Shown in pieces: positions 6,494 through 16,368 of a stretch of 64,000 nucleotides of DNA (position 1 is the first letter of the stretch; the number at the start of each line of letters is the position of its first letter). Location: positions 30,073 through 94,072 of the forward strand of contig NZ_MCHY01000009.1 of NCBI RefSeq assembly GCF_003609605.1, given 5' to 3'. The stretch comes from Ammoniphilus oxalaticus. Its GTDB lineage: Bacteria; Bacillota; Bacilli; Aneurinibacillales; RAOX-1. The notes beneath the pieces were generated by a model. It was not told the DNA's origin. It saw only the letters and a program-made list of their open reading frames with translations, and searched no databases. Position numbers and translations under genes: made by a program.

Positions 6494-6495
6494 AT

Positions 6496-6520
6496 GCCCG
6501 TCTAGTGAGGGCTTTTATTT
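6496..6520 (+). terminator. Weak terminator after the repressor gene
   Basis: GCCC (6496-6499) and GGGC (6509-6512) form a four-pair stem followed by TTTTATTTT just after the repressor stop codon. The stem is short, so read-through into the protease gene is likely. Confidence 0.4.
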
Positions 6521-6565
6521 TATAAACAAAACGAACAAACGTTCCTTTGTGTAGGAGGGTTGACT

Positions 6566-7060
6566 TTGAAAGTAATTTATACGCCAACACATCTAGAAGA
6601 ATGGGTCTCACGTTTATATTTAAGACAACGGATCCGTGAGCCACATGATATTTGTGAGGAGTCTATATGTCGGTTTTTAGATATTTTCCTATTTTACAAA
6701 GAAGCTCCTAGTCTGGCCTTTGAAAGCGGTAGGTTTAAAAGCATAACAATTAACTCGAGACTGCCGAAAAGAAAACAGCGGGAACGCTTTTACCATGAGC
6801 TATGTCATCTACTGCGTCACGTTGGATGGCAGCTCATGTTACCTAAGGCATTCAAAGAGTTGCAGGAATATGATTCTCAAAATTTTACTCGATATGCCGC
6901 CATTCCCTTTCACATGTTAAAGTACTTTGATTTCCGAGATCCAAACATTATTCCGCTAATGGCCGATCGTTTTAAGGTCACAGAAGAATTATGCAATGAA
7001 AGACTGAGTATGATTAAAAACAGTTTAATTATGAACAACAAAATTCTAGAAAGGACGTGA
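6566..7060 (+). CDS. ImmA/IrrE-family metallopeptidase
   Basis: TTG 6566 is preferred because AGGAGGG lies six bases upstream; TTG 6560 is too close. The product of about 164 residues has the zinc-binding HELCH motif (FYHELCHLLRHVGW, about 76-89), the mark of the ImmA/IrrE (DUF955) family, and no membrane segment. In ICEBs1 and related phages ImmA cleaves the cognate CI-like repressor (ImmR) to induce excision. The position directly behind a repressor lacking its own peptidase domain strongly supports the same job here. Confidence 0.8.
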   Translation: MKVIYTPTHLEEWVSRLYLRQRIREPHDICEESICRFLDIFLFYKEAPSLAFESGRFKSITINSRLPKRKQRERFYHELCHLLRHVGWQLMLPKAFKELQEYDSQNFTRYAAIPFHMLKYFDFRDPNIIPLMADRFKVTEELCNERLSMIKNSLIMNNKILERT

Positions 7061-7144
7061 CTTAATATGAGCGCTATTTTCTACATAACCTTCAATCACC
7101 AAAAGGAGGGTGAGATATAAATATTGAACCTTACCCAAGGCAAC

Positions 7145-7168
7145 GCCCCTTAATCGGGCTTTTCTTTC
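7145..7168 (+). terminator. Weak hairpin before the integrase gene
   Basis: GCCC (7145-7148) and GGGC (7156-7159) form a short stem followed by TTTTCTTT, 90 bp after the protease gene. A 17-codon frame with its own ribosome site (7067-7120) lies just before it; I do not call it a gene. Confidence 0.35.
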
Positions 7169-7210
7169 ACCCTGAATTAGAACATACATTCCTATAAGGA
7201 GTTGATATTC

Positions 7211-8425
7211 ATGTTTTGCGAAAAAATCACACTGAAATCAGGTCAAACAAGATGGGTTTGTGTCGCGGATGGTCCTCCCGATTCAGCGACCGGTAGAAGA
7301 AATCAAATCCGACGACGTGGAAAAACAAGAAGAGAAGCGATGAATAAAGTAAACGAGGTCATCAGGGGGTTTGAAATAGATGGAATCGATCAAAGAGTTG
7401 GAAAGAATATATCTTTCGATTCCCTCGCGGCAGAGTGGATTTCGACCTATGCCTTAACAGGAGTAAAGCGAAATACTGTGCGAATTCGAGAAAAAGAGAT
7501 CAATATTTTGAATCGACATATTGCGAACATGCCCATTTCGGATATATCCCACTCCATGTATCAAAGGCTGGTCAATGAATTATCCGCCCAGTATGCTAGA
7601 ACGACTGTCCAGGGGGTAAATACGACGGCTGGAATGATCTTTAAATATGCGGTGAGAGACAAGTTGGTTAAGGACGATCCAACCGCAGGCGTCATTGTTC
7701 CGAGGAAAAAGAGAACGGTTGAGGAGATCGAATCTGATCCCATTGAAGAAAGGTATCTAGACACGAATGAATTAAACGACTTTTTAGATGTTGTTTTAAA
7801 GCATGGTCTGGATTTAGACATTGAGCGTTTCTATCTCTTAGCCTTTACAGGAATGCGCTCTGGTGAATTGTGCGCGCTTAAATGGTCAGACGTTGATTTT
7901 GAGAAGAATACAATCAGGATTACAAAGACGATTTATAACGAAAGCAATAATATGAGGGAGTATGAATTGACGCCGCCTAAGACGGAGGGCTCTATTCGCC
8001 AAATTGAATTAGAAGAGGAGATCATGCAACTGCTTAAGTCGCACCGCAGGCGCCGATTAAAAATAAAATTAAGCTTTCAACATGAGTTAGAGGAATACCA
8101 TGATGAGGATTTTGTTTTTTGCAGACCGAACGGTTACCCATTCATTCAAAAGAACATCGGCGATCGAATGCGCCGACTATTGGCATACACAAACATTAAA
8201 AAGAATGCTACTCCGCATATTTTTAGGCACTCGCACATCAGCATGATGGCAGAAGCTGAAATTGATTTAGCGACAATCATGGAGCGAGTCGGTCATGACG
8301 ATCCGCAAACGACTTTAAGAATCTATACGCATGTTACCAAGAAAATGAAAGAGGATGCTTCCCATAAGATTTCCACCTTATACGAAAGCACCCTCAAAAA
8401 CATTGATTTTAGACAGTCACAATAA
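7211..8425 (+). CDS. int: Tyrosine recombinase (phage integrase)
   Basis: 404 residues from ATG 7211 behind AAGGAG. It has an N-terminal AP2-like arm-binding region (about 1-60), a SAM-like core-binding domain (about 65-165) and a catalytic domain (about 180-390). All expected catalytic residues are present: Arg in TGMRSGELCALKW (~216), Lys in PPKTEGSIRQ (~257), His-x-x-Arg in PHIFRHSH (~336/339), His in VGHDDPQTTLRIY (~362) and the nucleophile Tyr in RIYTHV (~372). It integrates and, with an excisionase such as 4049-4372, excises the element. Being the last gene before groEL, it places the right attachment site at about 8426-8515. Confidence 0.92.
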   Translation: MFCEKITLKSGQTRWVCVADGPPDSATGRRNQIRRRGKTRREAMNKVNEVIRGFEIDGIDQRVGKNISFDSLAAEWISTYALTGVKRNTVRIREKEINILNRHIANMPISDISHSMYQRLVNELSAQYARTTVQGVNTTAGMIFKYAVRDKLVKDDPTAGVIVPRKKRTVEEIESDPIEERYLDTNELNDFLDVVLKHGLDLDIERFYLLAFTGMRSGELCALKWSDVDFEKNTIRITKTIYNESNNMREYELTPPKTEGSIRQIELEEEIMQLLKSHRRRRLKIKLSFQHELEEYHDEDFVFCRPNGYPFIQKNIGDRMRRLLAYTNIKKNATPHIFRHSHISMMAEAEIDLATIMERVGHDDPQTTLRIYTHVTKKMKEDASHKISTLYESTLKNIDFRQSQ

Positions 8426-8459
8426 ATAATGTTATCTTTCTGTGACTTTTATTGAAATT

Positions 8460-8505
8460 CACCTTTAAAAAGGTGGGTTAAACCCTTGATACTACTGGGT
8501 TTTTG
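8460..8505 (+). terminator. Tandem hairpins between int and groEL
   Basis: CACCTTT-AA-AAAGGTG (8460-8475) is followed by AAACCC...GGGTTT (8480-8502) with a T-run on the plus strand, which fits a terminator for int. This interval is also where the right attachment site must lie, but no repeat partner is inside the window. Confidence 0.55.
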
Positions 8506-8514
8506 TGGCGGTCA

Positions 8515-10206
<1,692 letters not shown>

Positions 10207-10211
10207 CTATA

Positions 10212-10493
10212 TTATTGAATAATAGCCAGAATATCGCTTTCACGCATAATTAGTAGTTCTTTGTCTCCGAACTCAACTTCTGTGCCAGCATATTTTGAGA
10301 AAATTACCTTATCGCCTTCTTTTACTTCAAGCGCAACGCGCTCCCCGTTTTCAATGATGCCAGGGCCAACGGCTACAACCCGACCTTCTTGAGGCTTTTC
10401 CTTAGCTGTGTCTGGTAATACAATGCCACTTGCAGTAGTTTCTTCTTGAGCGATAGCTTCGATAACTACGCGATCACCTAATGGTCTTAACAC
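10212..10493 (-). CDS. groES: Co-chaperonin GroES (Hsp10)
   Basis: 93 residues, normal for the family. [14 protein letters not shown] at the N-terminus, the mobile-loop region [20 protein letters not shown], and the closing [14 protein letters not shown] are typical. The heptameric lid caps GroEL during folding. The gene starts at ATG 10493 behind GGAGGGTG, and its leader carries the CIRCE operator, so HrcA and heat control both chaperonin genes. Confidence 0.98.
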   Translation of the reverse strand: MLRPLGDRVVIEAIAQEETTASGIVLPDTAKEKPQEGRVVAVGPGIIENGERVALEVKEGDKVIFSKYAGTEVEFGDKELLIMRESDILAIIQ

Positions 10494-10528
10494 TTTGAAA
10501 CACCCTCCTTAAAAGACTTACGGTTTTG

Positions 10529-10594
10529 TTAGCACTCTGATATCGTGAGTGCTAATACAATTATTATATTAGTCATTTTTCCCAAACTTTGCAA
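10529..10594 (-). promoter_or_regulatory. groESL promoter and CIRCE (HrcA) operator
   Basis: A perfect CIRCE dyad TTAGCACTC-N9-GAGTGCTAA occupies 10529-10555. Upstream, read on the minus strand, TTGCAA (10589-10594) and TAATAT (10566-10571) are 17 bp apart, with TATAAT overlapping at 10563-10568. HrcA bound at CIRCE represses until heat titrates GroE. Confidence 0.95.
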
Positions 10595-10702
10595 GCCCTT
10601 TTTGCTTTTTTATTAAAAAAACTTGCTAAGTTGAAAAAATATCCCTTTCCATCCTATCCTTTTTATTTTATTTCATACCCCATACCTAAATTAAACAACA
10701 GA

Positions 10703-10731
10703 AAGAACCCGACACAGTTTATCGGGTTCTT
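10703..10731 (-). terminator. Terminator after tatC
   Basis: AAGAACCCGA pairs with TCGGGTTCTT around a 9-nt loop. On the minus strand it is followed by the T-rich TCTGTTGTTTAATTT. It closes the rex-tatC transcript. Confidence 0.75.
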
Positions 10732-10732
10732 G

Positions 10733-11506
10733 TTAGTCGTCATCCGTTCGAATCGTTGCGAACTCTTCTTCATATCGCGCTTGTCTCGCAAGCTGTTTTC
10801 GATAGATTCGTTTAGAAAGAATAATACTAATCTCATAAAGAATGATGATTGGAATCGTAACGACAATATTAGATATAAAATCAGGCGGTGTGATCATTGC
10901 CGCAACAATCACGGATAGCAACATGGCGTACTTACGAAATTTAATCAATAGCGGCGGATTGACAACGCGAATCGATGTTAAGAACAAGATGATGATCGGC
11001 AGCTCAAACAATAGACTAATCGGTAAGATTAGATTAAACAGAAATTGAAAGTATTGCGTTAGTCCATATGTTTCGCTCGCCCCCAACATTTGGGAAAAAC
11101 CGGATAAAAACCCAATAATCAATGGAAAAAGGAAATAATATCCGAATAATAATCCAATAATGAGTAATAGAAAAGAAAAGGGAATATACGCCGCGATTGC
11201 CTTCCGCTCTTCCTCCATCAAGCCTGGGGATACAAATCTCCAAATATGGTATAGGATTAGCGGCAACGTGAACGCTAAGGCAATCACAAACGCCACTTGC
11301 ATATAAATACGCAACGCATCCGACAGACCAAACACATACCAGTCCTCAATATTTACGGCAATCGGATCATTTTTGATATGTTCTACTACCGGACCCGCGA
11401 CAAGAAAGCCAAATATAAGGGCAACGACAAAGCCGCTAATGATCCAGATCAAGCGTTTTCGTAACTCGGAAAGATGCTCTACGACGGACATTTGATTATC
11501 ATTCAT
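10733..11506 (-). CDS. tatC: Twin-arginine translocase subunit TatC
   Basis: 257 residues with six predicted transmembrane segments. The conserved N-terminus SVVEHLSELRKRLIW contains the HLxELRxR signature for Tat signal-peptide recognition, and LIGLLFGYYFLFP and ITPPDFISN are family-typical. TatC with a TatA partner exports folded proteins with RR signal peptides. No tatA is visible in the window. The ATG overlaps the rex stop by 8 bp, so translation is coupled, as in the Bacillus ydiH-tat arrangement. Confidence 0.95.
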   Translation of the reverse strand: MNDNQMSVVEHLSELRKRLIWIISGFVVALIFGFLVAGPVVEHIKNDPIAVNIEDWYVFGLSDALRIYMQVAFVIALAFTLPLILYHIWRFVSPGLMEEERKAIAAYIPFSFLLLIIGLLFGYYFLFPLIIGFLSGFSQMLGASETYGLTQYFQFLFNLILPISLLFELPIIILFLTSIRVVNPPLLIKFRKYAMLLSVIVAAMITPPDFISNIVVTIPIIILYEISIILSKRIYRKQLARQARYEEEFATIRTDDD

Positions 11507-12155
11507 CTTCGTCTACAATCCCCGCGTTCGTATTTTTCATAAAGTAAATCAGCGATTGAAGTTCGATGCTTAAATCAATGTGATGAATAACAACTTCCTC
11601 AGGAACTTGCAGGCGAGTAGGCGTAAAATTAAGGACTCCTTTAATGCCTGATCTGACTAACTGATTGGTTACCCCCTGAGCCGCATGAACAGGAACAGCG
11701 AGAACAGCGACGAGCACATCTTCCTTTTTAATGATACCCTCCATACGATCTAACGAGTAAATTGGAACCCCGTTTATTTCCTGCCCAATCTTCGTCGGAT
11801 CGGTCTCAAACGCGGCGACAATCAACGCGTTATTTTTAAGAAAATCATATTGAATCAACGCGGTCCCAAGATTCCCAACCCCTATTAGCACAACATGGGT
11901 CATTTCATCTTGTTTTAAAAACTCCCGCAAAAATTGGATGAGATATTGCACATCATAGCCGTACCCCTTTTTTCCAAGAGCGCCTAAATACGAAAGATCT
12001 CGACGAATCGTAGCTGGATCAATGTTTAAGGACCGACTAATCTCCGCTGACGAGATTCTACGCACACCTAGCGAGGCTAGCCGATCCAAATATCGGTAAT
12101 ACACAGGAAGTCTTCTTGCAGTCACCTTTGGAATCTGTTGGCCCACTTTATTCAC
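11499..12155 (-). CDS. rex: Redox-sensing transcriptional repressor Rex
   Basis: About 218 residues. A winged-helix N-terminus (IPKVTARRLPVYYRYL, then SSAEISRSLNIDPATIRRDL) precedes a Rossmann domain (VVLIGVGNLGTALIQYDF) and the C-terminal swapped helix (IHHIDLSIELQSLIYFMKN). Rex senses the NADH/NAD+ ratio and represses fermentative and respiratory genes. The start is uncertain: GTG 12155 matches the N-terminus of known Rex proteins, whereas GTG 12146 has better spacing from AAGGGGG. It sits between the molybdopterin gene and tatC in one minus-strand operon. Confidence 0.95.
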   Translation of the reverse strand: MNKVGQQIPKVTARRLPVYYRYLDRLASLGVRRISSAEISRSLNIDPATIRRDLSYLGALGKKGYGYDVQYLIQFLREFLKQDEMTHVVLIGVGNLGTALIQYDFLKNNALIVAAFETDPTKIGQEINGVPIYSLDRMEGIIKKEDVLVAVLAVPVHAAQGVTNQLVRSGIKGVLNFTPTRLQVPEEVVIHHIDLSIELQSLIYFMKNTNAGIVDEDE

Positions 12156-12171
12156 CCCCTTGAACCTGTCA

Positions 12172-13164
12172 TCAGGTATGAAACCCTCCGTATCCAATGG
12201 AGATAATATCAGACTCCGTTATTTTCTCTCCGACCAATACTCTGGGCAGAAAGACATCAAACGACGTGAATGAATCATGAATAACACAGCCTGGCAGTCC
12301 TAGAATCGGAATTTCTCCTAAATAAGCAACGAGCAACATCGAGCCGGGCAGCATCGGTATACCATACCGAACGATATCCGCGCCAACAGCCTTGATCGCT
12401 CCTGGGGTGCGATCGTCTGGGTCTACTGACATCCCCCCCGTTACGAGGATCAAATCCGCCTTTTCTTGCTCAACAAAATAACGAATTTCCGCTTGAATCG
12501 CGTCTAGTTCATCGTCAGCAAATCGTTGTCCCAAAACTTTCGAGCCGAATGCTTTCAACTTGTCTTTTAGAACGGGACCAAATCGGTCCTCAATCCGTCC
12601 TGTAAATACTTCGCTGCCGGTCGTTACGATTCCAACCTTTTTCTTTTGAAAAGGCTTCACCTCGATCGCCGGTAAAGATTGAAGTTGTTCGACTCGTTTG
12701 ACCTTCTCTTCCTCAATAATCAGTGGAATCGGTCGAATCCCCGCTAACGATTGATCAGCTTGAACGACTCGGTCAGACAATAACGTGGATACAGAGATCC
12801 CTTCAATCTGGTTCGCTTGTTCAACAGCCGTTGGGTCCACCTTCAATAGACCGTGGATGGCGGATTTTAAAGTCATCTTCCCTTCAACGGGACCTGTCAA
12901 ATACACATGCTCCCCCGCAAATGCGCGGGCCATTCGTTCCGCCGCTTCGTTTTCATGCAGAAAACCTTGCGGAGTATCCATAATGTAAATATGGCGCTTA
13001 CCGATGTCGAGCAGCAGTGGAATGTCCTCCTCTGTGATGACATGCCCCGCTTGAAAGACCCGCCCCTTAAAAGCGCCTGGAACAATCTGTGTCAGGTCAT
13101 GTCCCAATTTCATTCCAATCGCATCTTCAACCCGAACTTCTTTCAAGTACGTCGGTTTCACCAC
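12172..13164 (-). CDS. Molybdopterin-binding domain protein (MoeA/CinA-like)
   Basis: 330 residues. The C-terminal half has the MoCF-biosynthesis fold: KKVGIVTTGSEVFTGRIEDR, then LILVTGGMSVDPDDRTPGAI and LPGSMLLVAYLGEIPILGLP. The N-terminal half (VRVEDAIGMKLGHDLTQIVP) resembles the MoeA start but is not full MoeA. It overlaps the preceding moaB/mog-type gene by 7 bp, so both probably handle molybdopterin or a related nucleotide. No moaA, moaC or molybdate enzyme is visible here, so the cofactor link is inferred. Confidence 0.8.
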   Translation of the reverse strand: MVKPTYLKEVRVEDAIGMKLGHDLTQIVPGAFKGRVFQAGHVITEEDIPLLLDIGKRHIYIMDTPQGFLHENEAAERMARAFAGEHVYLTGPVEGKMTLKSAIHGLLKVDPTAVEQANQIEGISVSTLLSDRVVQADQSLAGIRPIPLIIEEEKVKRVEQLQSLPAIEVKPFQKKKVGIVTTGSEVFTGRIEDRFGPVLKDKLKAFGSKVLGQRFADDELDAIQAEIRYFVEQEKADLILVTGGMSVDPDDRTPGAIKAVGADIVRYGIPMLPGSMLLVAYLGEIPILGLPGCVIHDSFTSFDVFLPRVLVGEKITESDIISIGYGGFHT

Positions 13165-13673
13165 GTTTCCTCCCTAGTAATTGAGCCCTCTCCAACCTTT
13201 CCTTGAATGATGTTAAGGGCATGAGGGATTTGATCTACAATTGCTGTAAAGCACTCCTCAACCCCCTTTGGGTTCCCAGGGAAGTTAATAACCAGCGTGT
13301 TGCCGCGTGTGCCCGAAACGGCGCGCGTTAACATCGCTCGTCTTGAGTTCTCTAGTGAAGCGCGTCTCATCTCCTCCGCTAAACCAGGCACCGTTCGATC
13401 GATGATAGATTCCGTTGCTTCGGGCGTAACGTCTTCAGGACTTAATCCTGTGCCGCCGACGGTAATCAGCAGTTCCACTTTCTCTCTATCGATCAATTCA
13501 ATAAACGCCTCTTTTAGGTGTTCAATATCGTCTGGCACTACACGATGCAAACAGATTTCACTATCAAGCTCTCTTTTTAACAGTTCAACTAATTTAGCTA
13601 CGCTATCATTCTCTCTTTCACCGCGATAAATAGAGTTACTTGAGGTAATGACGCCGATTTTATACGTAGACAT
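13158..13673 (-). CDS. MoaB/Mog-family molybdopterin adenylyltransferase-like protein
   Basis: 171 residues from ATG 13673 behind GAAGGAGGA. Typical Mog/MoaB segments are KIGVITSSNSIYRGERENDS, LITVGGTGLSPEDVTPEATE, LTRAVSGTRGNTLVINFPGN and PKGVEECF. Members adenylylate molybdopterin before molybdenum insertion. The next gene also carries a molybdopterin-binding domain. Exact subfamily (MoaB or MogA) is not decided here, so no symbol is given. Confidence 0.9.
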   Translation of the reverse strand: MSTYKIGVITSSNSIYRGERENDSVAKLVELLKRELDSEICLHRVVPDDIEHLKEAFIELIDREKVELLITVGGTGLSPEDVTPEATESIIDRTVPGLAEEMRRASLENSRRAMLTRAVSGTRGNTLVINFPGNPKGVEECFTAIVDQIPHALNIIQGKVGEGSITREETW

Positions 13674-13739
13674 AGTATCCTCCTTCGTTAGTACCAAGAA
13701 TCACTTATATTGTACATGATTTCACAACTGATTTCTTGC

Positions 13740-14312
13740 TCATTTTTTACAAATAATTGTTTCCTGTTCGGTAATAATTAAATCAACCCGAAAATCATGT
13801 TCTTCCATCGGCGCTTCCTCCATCAATTGTTCCGAAAAACAAGGCGCAAGCAAAGGTGGACGCGGATCTAACTTTGCTAGAAACCGATCATAAAAACCGC
13901 CGCCATACCCGATTCTTCCTCCCTTACGATCAAAACCGACACCCGGCATGACGATGAGATCGATTTCACTCGGGTCAACCTGTTTTGAACGCAGCGGATC
14001 AGGTTCTAAAATACCGTAAACGCCAGGTTGGAGTTGGTCCCATCGTTCAAAATAGTAAAGTGTCATCTGTTTATTTTTCATATCGGCAAGTGGAATAGCG
14101 ACCTGTTTCCCATCCGCTAACGCCTGTTCTAGCAAAGAACGTAGATCTATCTCATGGTCAAACGGTACAAAGCTAAATAACAGCTTAGATTTCTGATAGA
14201 GAGTATTACGCAAGATCTGTTCAACAATCAACGATGACTTCGCTTGTCGAACGTCAGCTGGCATTTCCCCGCGTCTTGTTAAAATTTGTTTTCTTATTTC
14301 CTTCTTTATCAA
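13740..14312 (-). CDS. 5-formyltetrahydrofolate cyclo-ligase
   Basis: About 190 residues from TTG 14312 (AAAGGGGG seven bases upstream). Family motifs are KEIRKQILTRRGEMP, LLFSFVPFDHEIDLRSL, DLIVMPGVGFDRKGGRIGYG and GGFYDRFLAKL, the last holding the ATP/substrate-binding GYGGGYYDR-type loop. It converts 5-formyl-THF to 5,10-methenyl-THF with ATP. It is transcribed away from the ABC-F gene. B. subtilis YqgN is the counterpart. Confidence 0.93.
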   Translation of the reverse strand: MIKKEIRKQILTRRGEMPADVRQAKSSLIVEQILRNTLYQKSKLLFSFVPFDHEIDLRSLLEQALADGKQVAIPLADMKNKQMTLYYFERWDQLQPGVYGILEPDPLRSKQVDPSEIDLIVMPGVGFDRKGGRIGYGGGFYDRFLAKLDPRPPLLAPCFSEQLMEEAPMEEHDFRVDLIITEQETIICKK

Positions 14313-14392
14313 GAAGAAACCCCCTTTCCTCTTCTACTTTTATGAATGGAATATGATAAACTAGAATGGTAATCTGACTTGAGGTGACAACC

Positions 14393-16330
14393 ATGATTTT
14401 ATTACAAACGGTTAACGTTTCCAAATCGTTTGGAGCGGATCCGATTCTTTCAGATATTAGTTTACAAATCCAAACGGGAGATCGGATCGGCCTCGTCGGT
14501 GTGAATGGAGCCGGAAAATCCACACTACTTAAAATAATAACAGGGCAAATGTTACCCGATCAAGGCGAAGTCCGGAAATCGCGGGATATTCAACTCATAT
14601 ACTTAGCCCAGGATAGCGGCCTTGAATCTGACAAAACGATCTGGGATGAAATGATCTCGGTTTTTGCGGCGCTCCAAGAGAAAGAAAGAGAATTACGCGA
14701 GATTGAAGCGAGTATGGGGCAAAAAATGTCCGAACAAGACCATGAGCGGCTTTTGCAACAGTACGCCATTTTATCGGAGGAGTTCTCCGATGCGGGCGGC
14801 TACCAATATGAGGCGAATATTCGCGGCGTGTTACACGGTCTCCGTTTTTATGAAGACGATTACGGCGCCCAAATCTCTTCCCTCAGCGGCGGACAAAAGA
14901 CACGTTTAGCTTTATGCAAGTTGTTGCTTACCCAACCAGAAGTGCTCGTCCTGGATGAACCGACAAACTACCTTGACATTGAAACGCTAACCTGGATGGA
15001 ACGATATCTGCATCATTATTCCGGGGCTGTTTTAGTCGTCTCGCATGATCGCTACTTCCTAGACGCGCTTGTCACAATGATCTATGAGATCGAACGAACC
15101 CAATGTCAACGCTTTGTCGGCAATTACACAAAGTATTTAGAACAAAAGGCCGAGCAAATTCAACGACAAATGGCCACATTTGAAAAGCAACAAGCGGAAA
15201 TTAACCGGATGGAGGATTTTATCGCCCGAAACATCGCGCGCGCCTCAACAACTGGACGGGCTCAGAGTCGCAGAAGAATGCTAGATAAGATCGATCGAGT
15301 CGAACGACCTATTTCCGCGGAGAGAAGGGTTCATTTTACGTTTGATATTGATCGCGTCAGCGGCAACGAGGTGCTCAAGATAAATAATCTTTCCATTGGA
15401 TATCCGTTGAACACATTAAGTTCAGGGCTTTCCTTTGATATCAATCGCGGTGAACGCGTCGCATTATTAGGTCCGAATGGGATCGGTAAATCAACGCTTC
15501 TTAAAACAATCATCGGCGAGCTGTCGCCGCTCAAAGGCGATTTCCAACTCGGTTCGAACGTTTCAATCGGTTATTATGATCAGGAGCAACAGGAGCTTGA
15601 TTCCGATAAAACGGTTCTTCATGAGTTGTGGGATGAATATCGTCAACTTACTGAACAGGAAATACGAACGGTGCTTGGTAACTTCTTGTTTAGCGGTGAC
15701 GATGTTTTAAAGAAAGTTTCTGCCCTTAGCGGCGGAGAAAAAGCGCGGATCAGCCTTGCTAAACTGATGCTGCAAAATTCCAACTTTCTGATCCTAGATG
15801 AGCCTACTAACCACCTGGACATTTACAGTAAAGAGGTGCTTGAAAACGCGTTAGAGGACTACCCCGGAACGATTTTATTCGTTTCTCACGATCGTTATTT
15901 TTTGAATCGAATGGCGACCAGAGTGATCGAATTATCTGCGAGCGGTTCCGCTAGTTATCTTGGTAACTATGATTACTATGTAGAGAAGAAACAAGAGTTA
16001 GATGAGTTAGGAAAACTTCCAGCGCCGAAAGAGAAAGCCCCTACCGCAGCCGAACAAGATTCAGATAAAAAGGCTACCGATAAAGAAGCTTTTTTTGCGG
16101 ATAAAGAACAACAACGTATTGAAAGACAACGTAAACGAAAAATTGAAGAAGTGGAGCGCCAAATTGATTTGTTAGAATCCAAGATTAGTGACTTTGAACT
16201 TGAACTTTGTAAACCTGAAGTATTTGAAGATCCTTTAAGAGCTCTTGAAATTAATGAACAATTAGAATCCAAACAACAACAAGTAGAAGAGCTGATGTTT
16301 AAATGGGAACAACTTCAAGAAGAAAACTGA
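14393..16330 (+). CDS. ABC-F family ATPase (YdiF/Uup-like)
   Basis: 645 residues from ATG 14393 behind GAGGTG. Two ABC cassettes lack membrane domains: Walker [10 protein letters not shown] (~36-44) and GPNGIGKST (~360), signatures [11 protein letters not shown] and [11 protein letters not shown], Walker [13 protein letters not shown] and [12 protein letters not shown]. An ABC-F linker (about 235-315) joins them, and a charged C-terminal coiled coil (about 560-645) follows. ABC-F proteins act on ribosomes to relieve stalling or give antibiotic protection. The place beside groESL/rex/tsaD matches B. subtilis ydiF, a housekeeping member, so resistance is unlikely. Confidence 0.93.
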   Translation: MILLQTVNVSKSFGADPILSDISLQIQTGDRIGLVGVNGAGKSTLLKIITGQMLPDQGEVRKSRDIQLIYLAQDSGLESDKTIWDEMISVFAALQEKERELREIEASMGQKMSEQDHERLLQQYAILSEEFSDAGGYQYEANIRGVLHGLRFYEDDYGAQISSLSGGQKTRLALCKLLLTQPEVLVLDEPTNYLDIETLTWMERYLHHYSGAVLVVSHDRYFLDALVTMIYEIERTQCQRFVGNYTKYLEQKAEQIQRQMATFEKQQAEINRMEDFIARNIARASTTGRAQSRRRMLDKIDRVERPISAERRVHFTFDIDRVSGNEVLKINNLSIGYPLNTLSSGLSFDINRGERVALLGPNGIGKSTLLKTIIGELSPLKGDFQLGSNVSIGYYDQEQQELDSDKTVLHELWDEYRQLTEQEIRTVLGNFLFSGDDVLKKVSALSGGEKARISLAKLMLQNSNFLILDEPTNHLDIYSKEVLENALEDYPGTILFVSHDRYFLNRMATRVIELSASGSASYLGNYDYYVEKKQELDELGKLPAPKEKAPTAAEQDSDKKATDKEAFFADKEQQRIERQRKRKIEEVERQIDLLESKISDFELELCKPEVFEDPLRALEINEQLESKQQQVEELMFKWEQLQEEN

Positions 16331-16336
16331 ATTTAA

Positions 16337-16368
16337 ATTGAGCCTATTCGCGCAAAAATAGGCTCAAT
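16337..16368. terminator. Bidirectional terminator between convergent genes
   Basis: ATTGAGCCTAT (16337-16347) and ATAGGCTCAAT (16358-16368) form an 11-bp stem between the ABC-F gene and the convergent membrane-protein gene, whose stop codon lies inside the right arm. Confidence 0.7.

Noticed and set aside
7067..7120. 17-codon ORF between the protease and integrase genes
   Set aside because: Has a start near a ribosome site but is too short to support as a gene.
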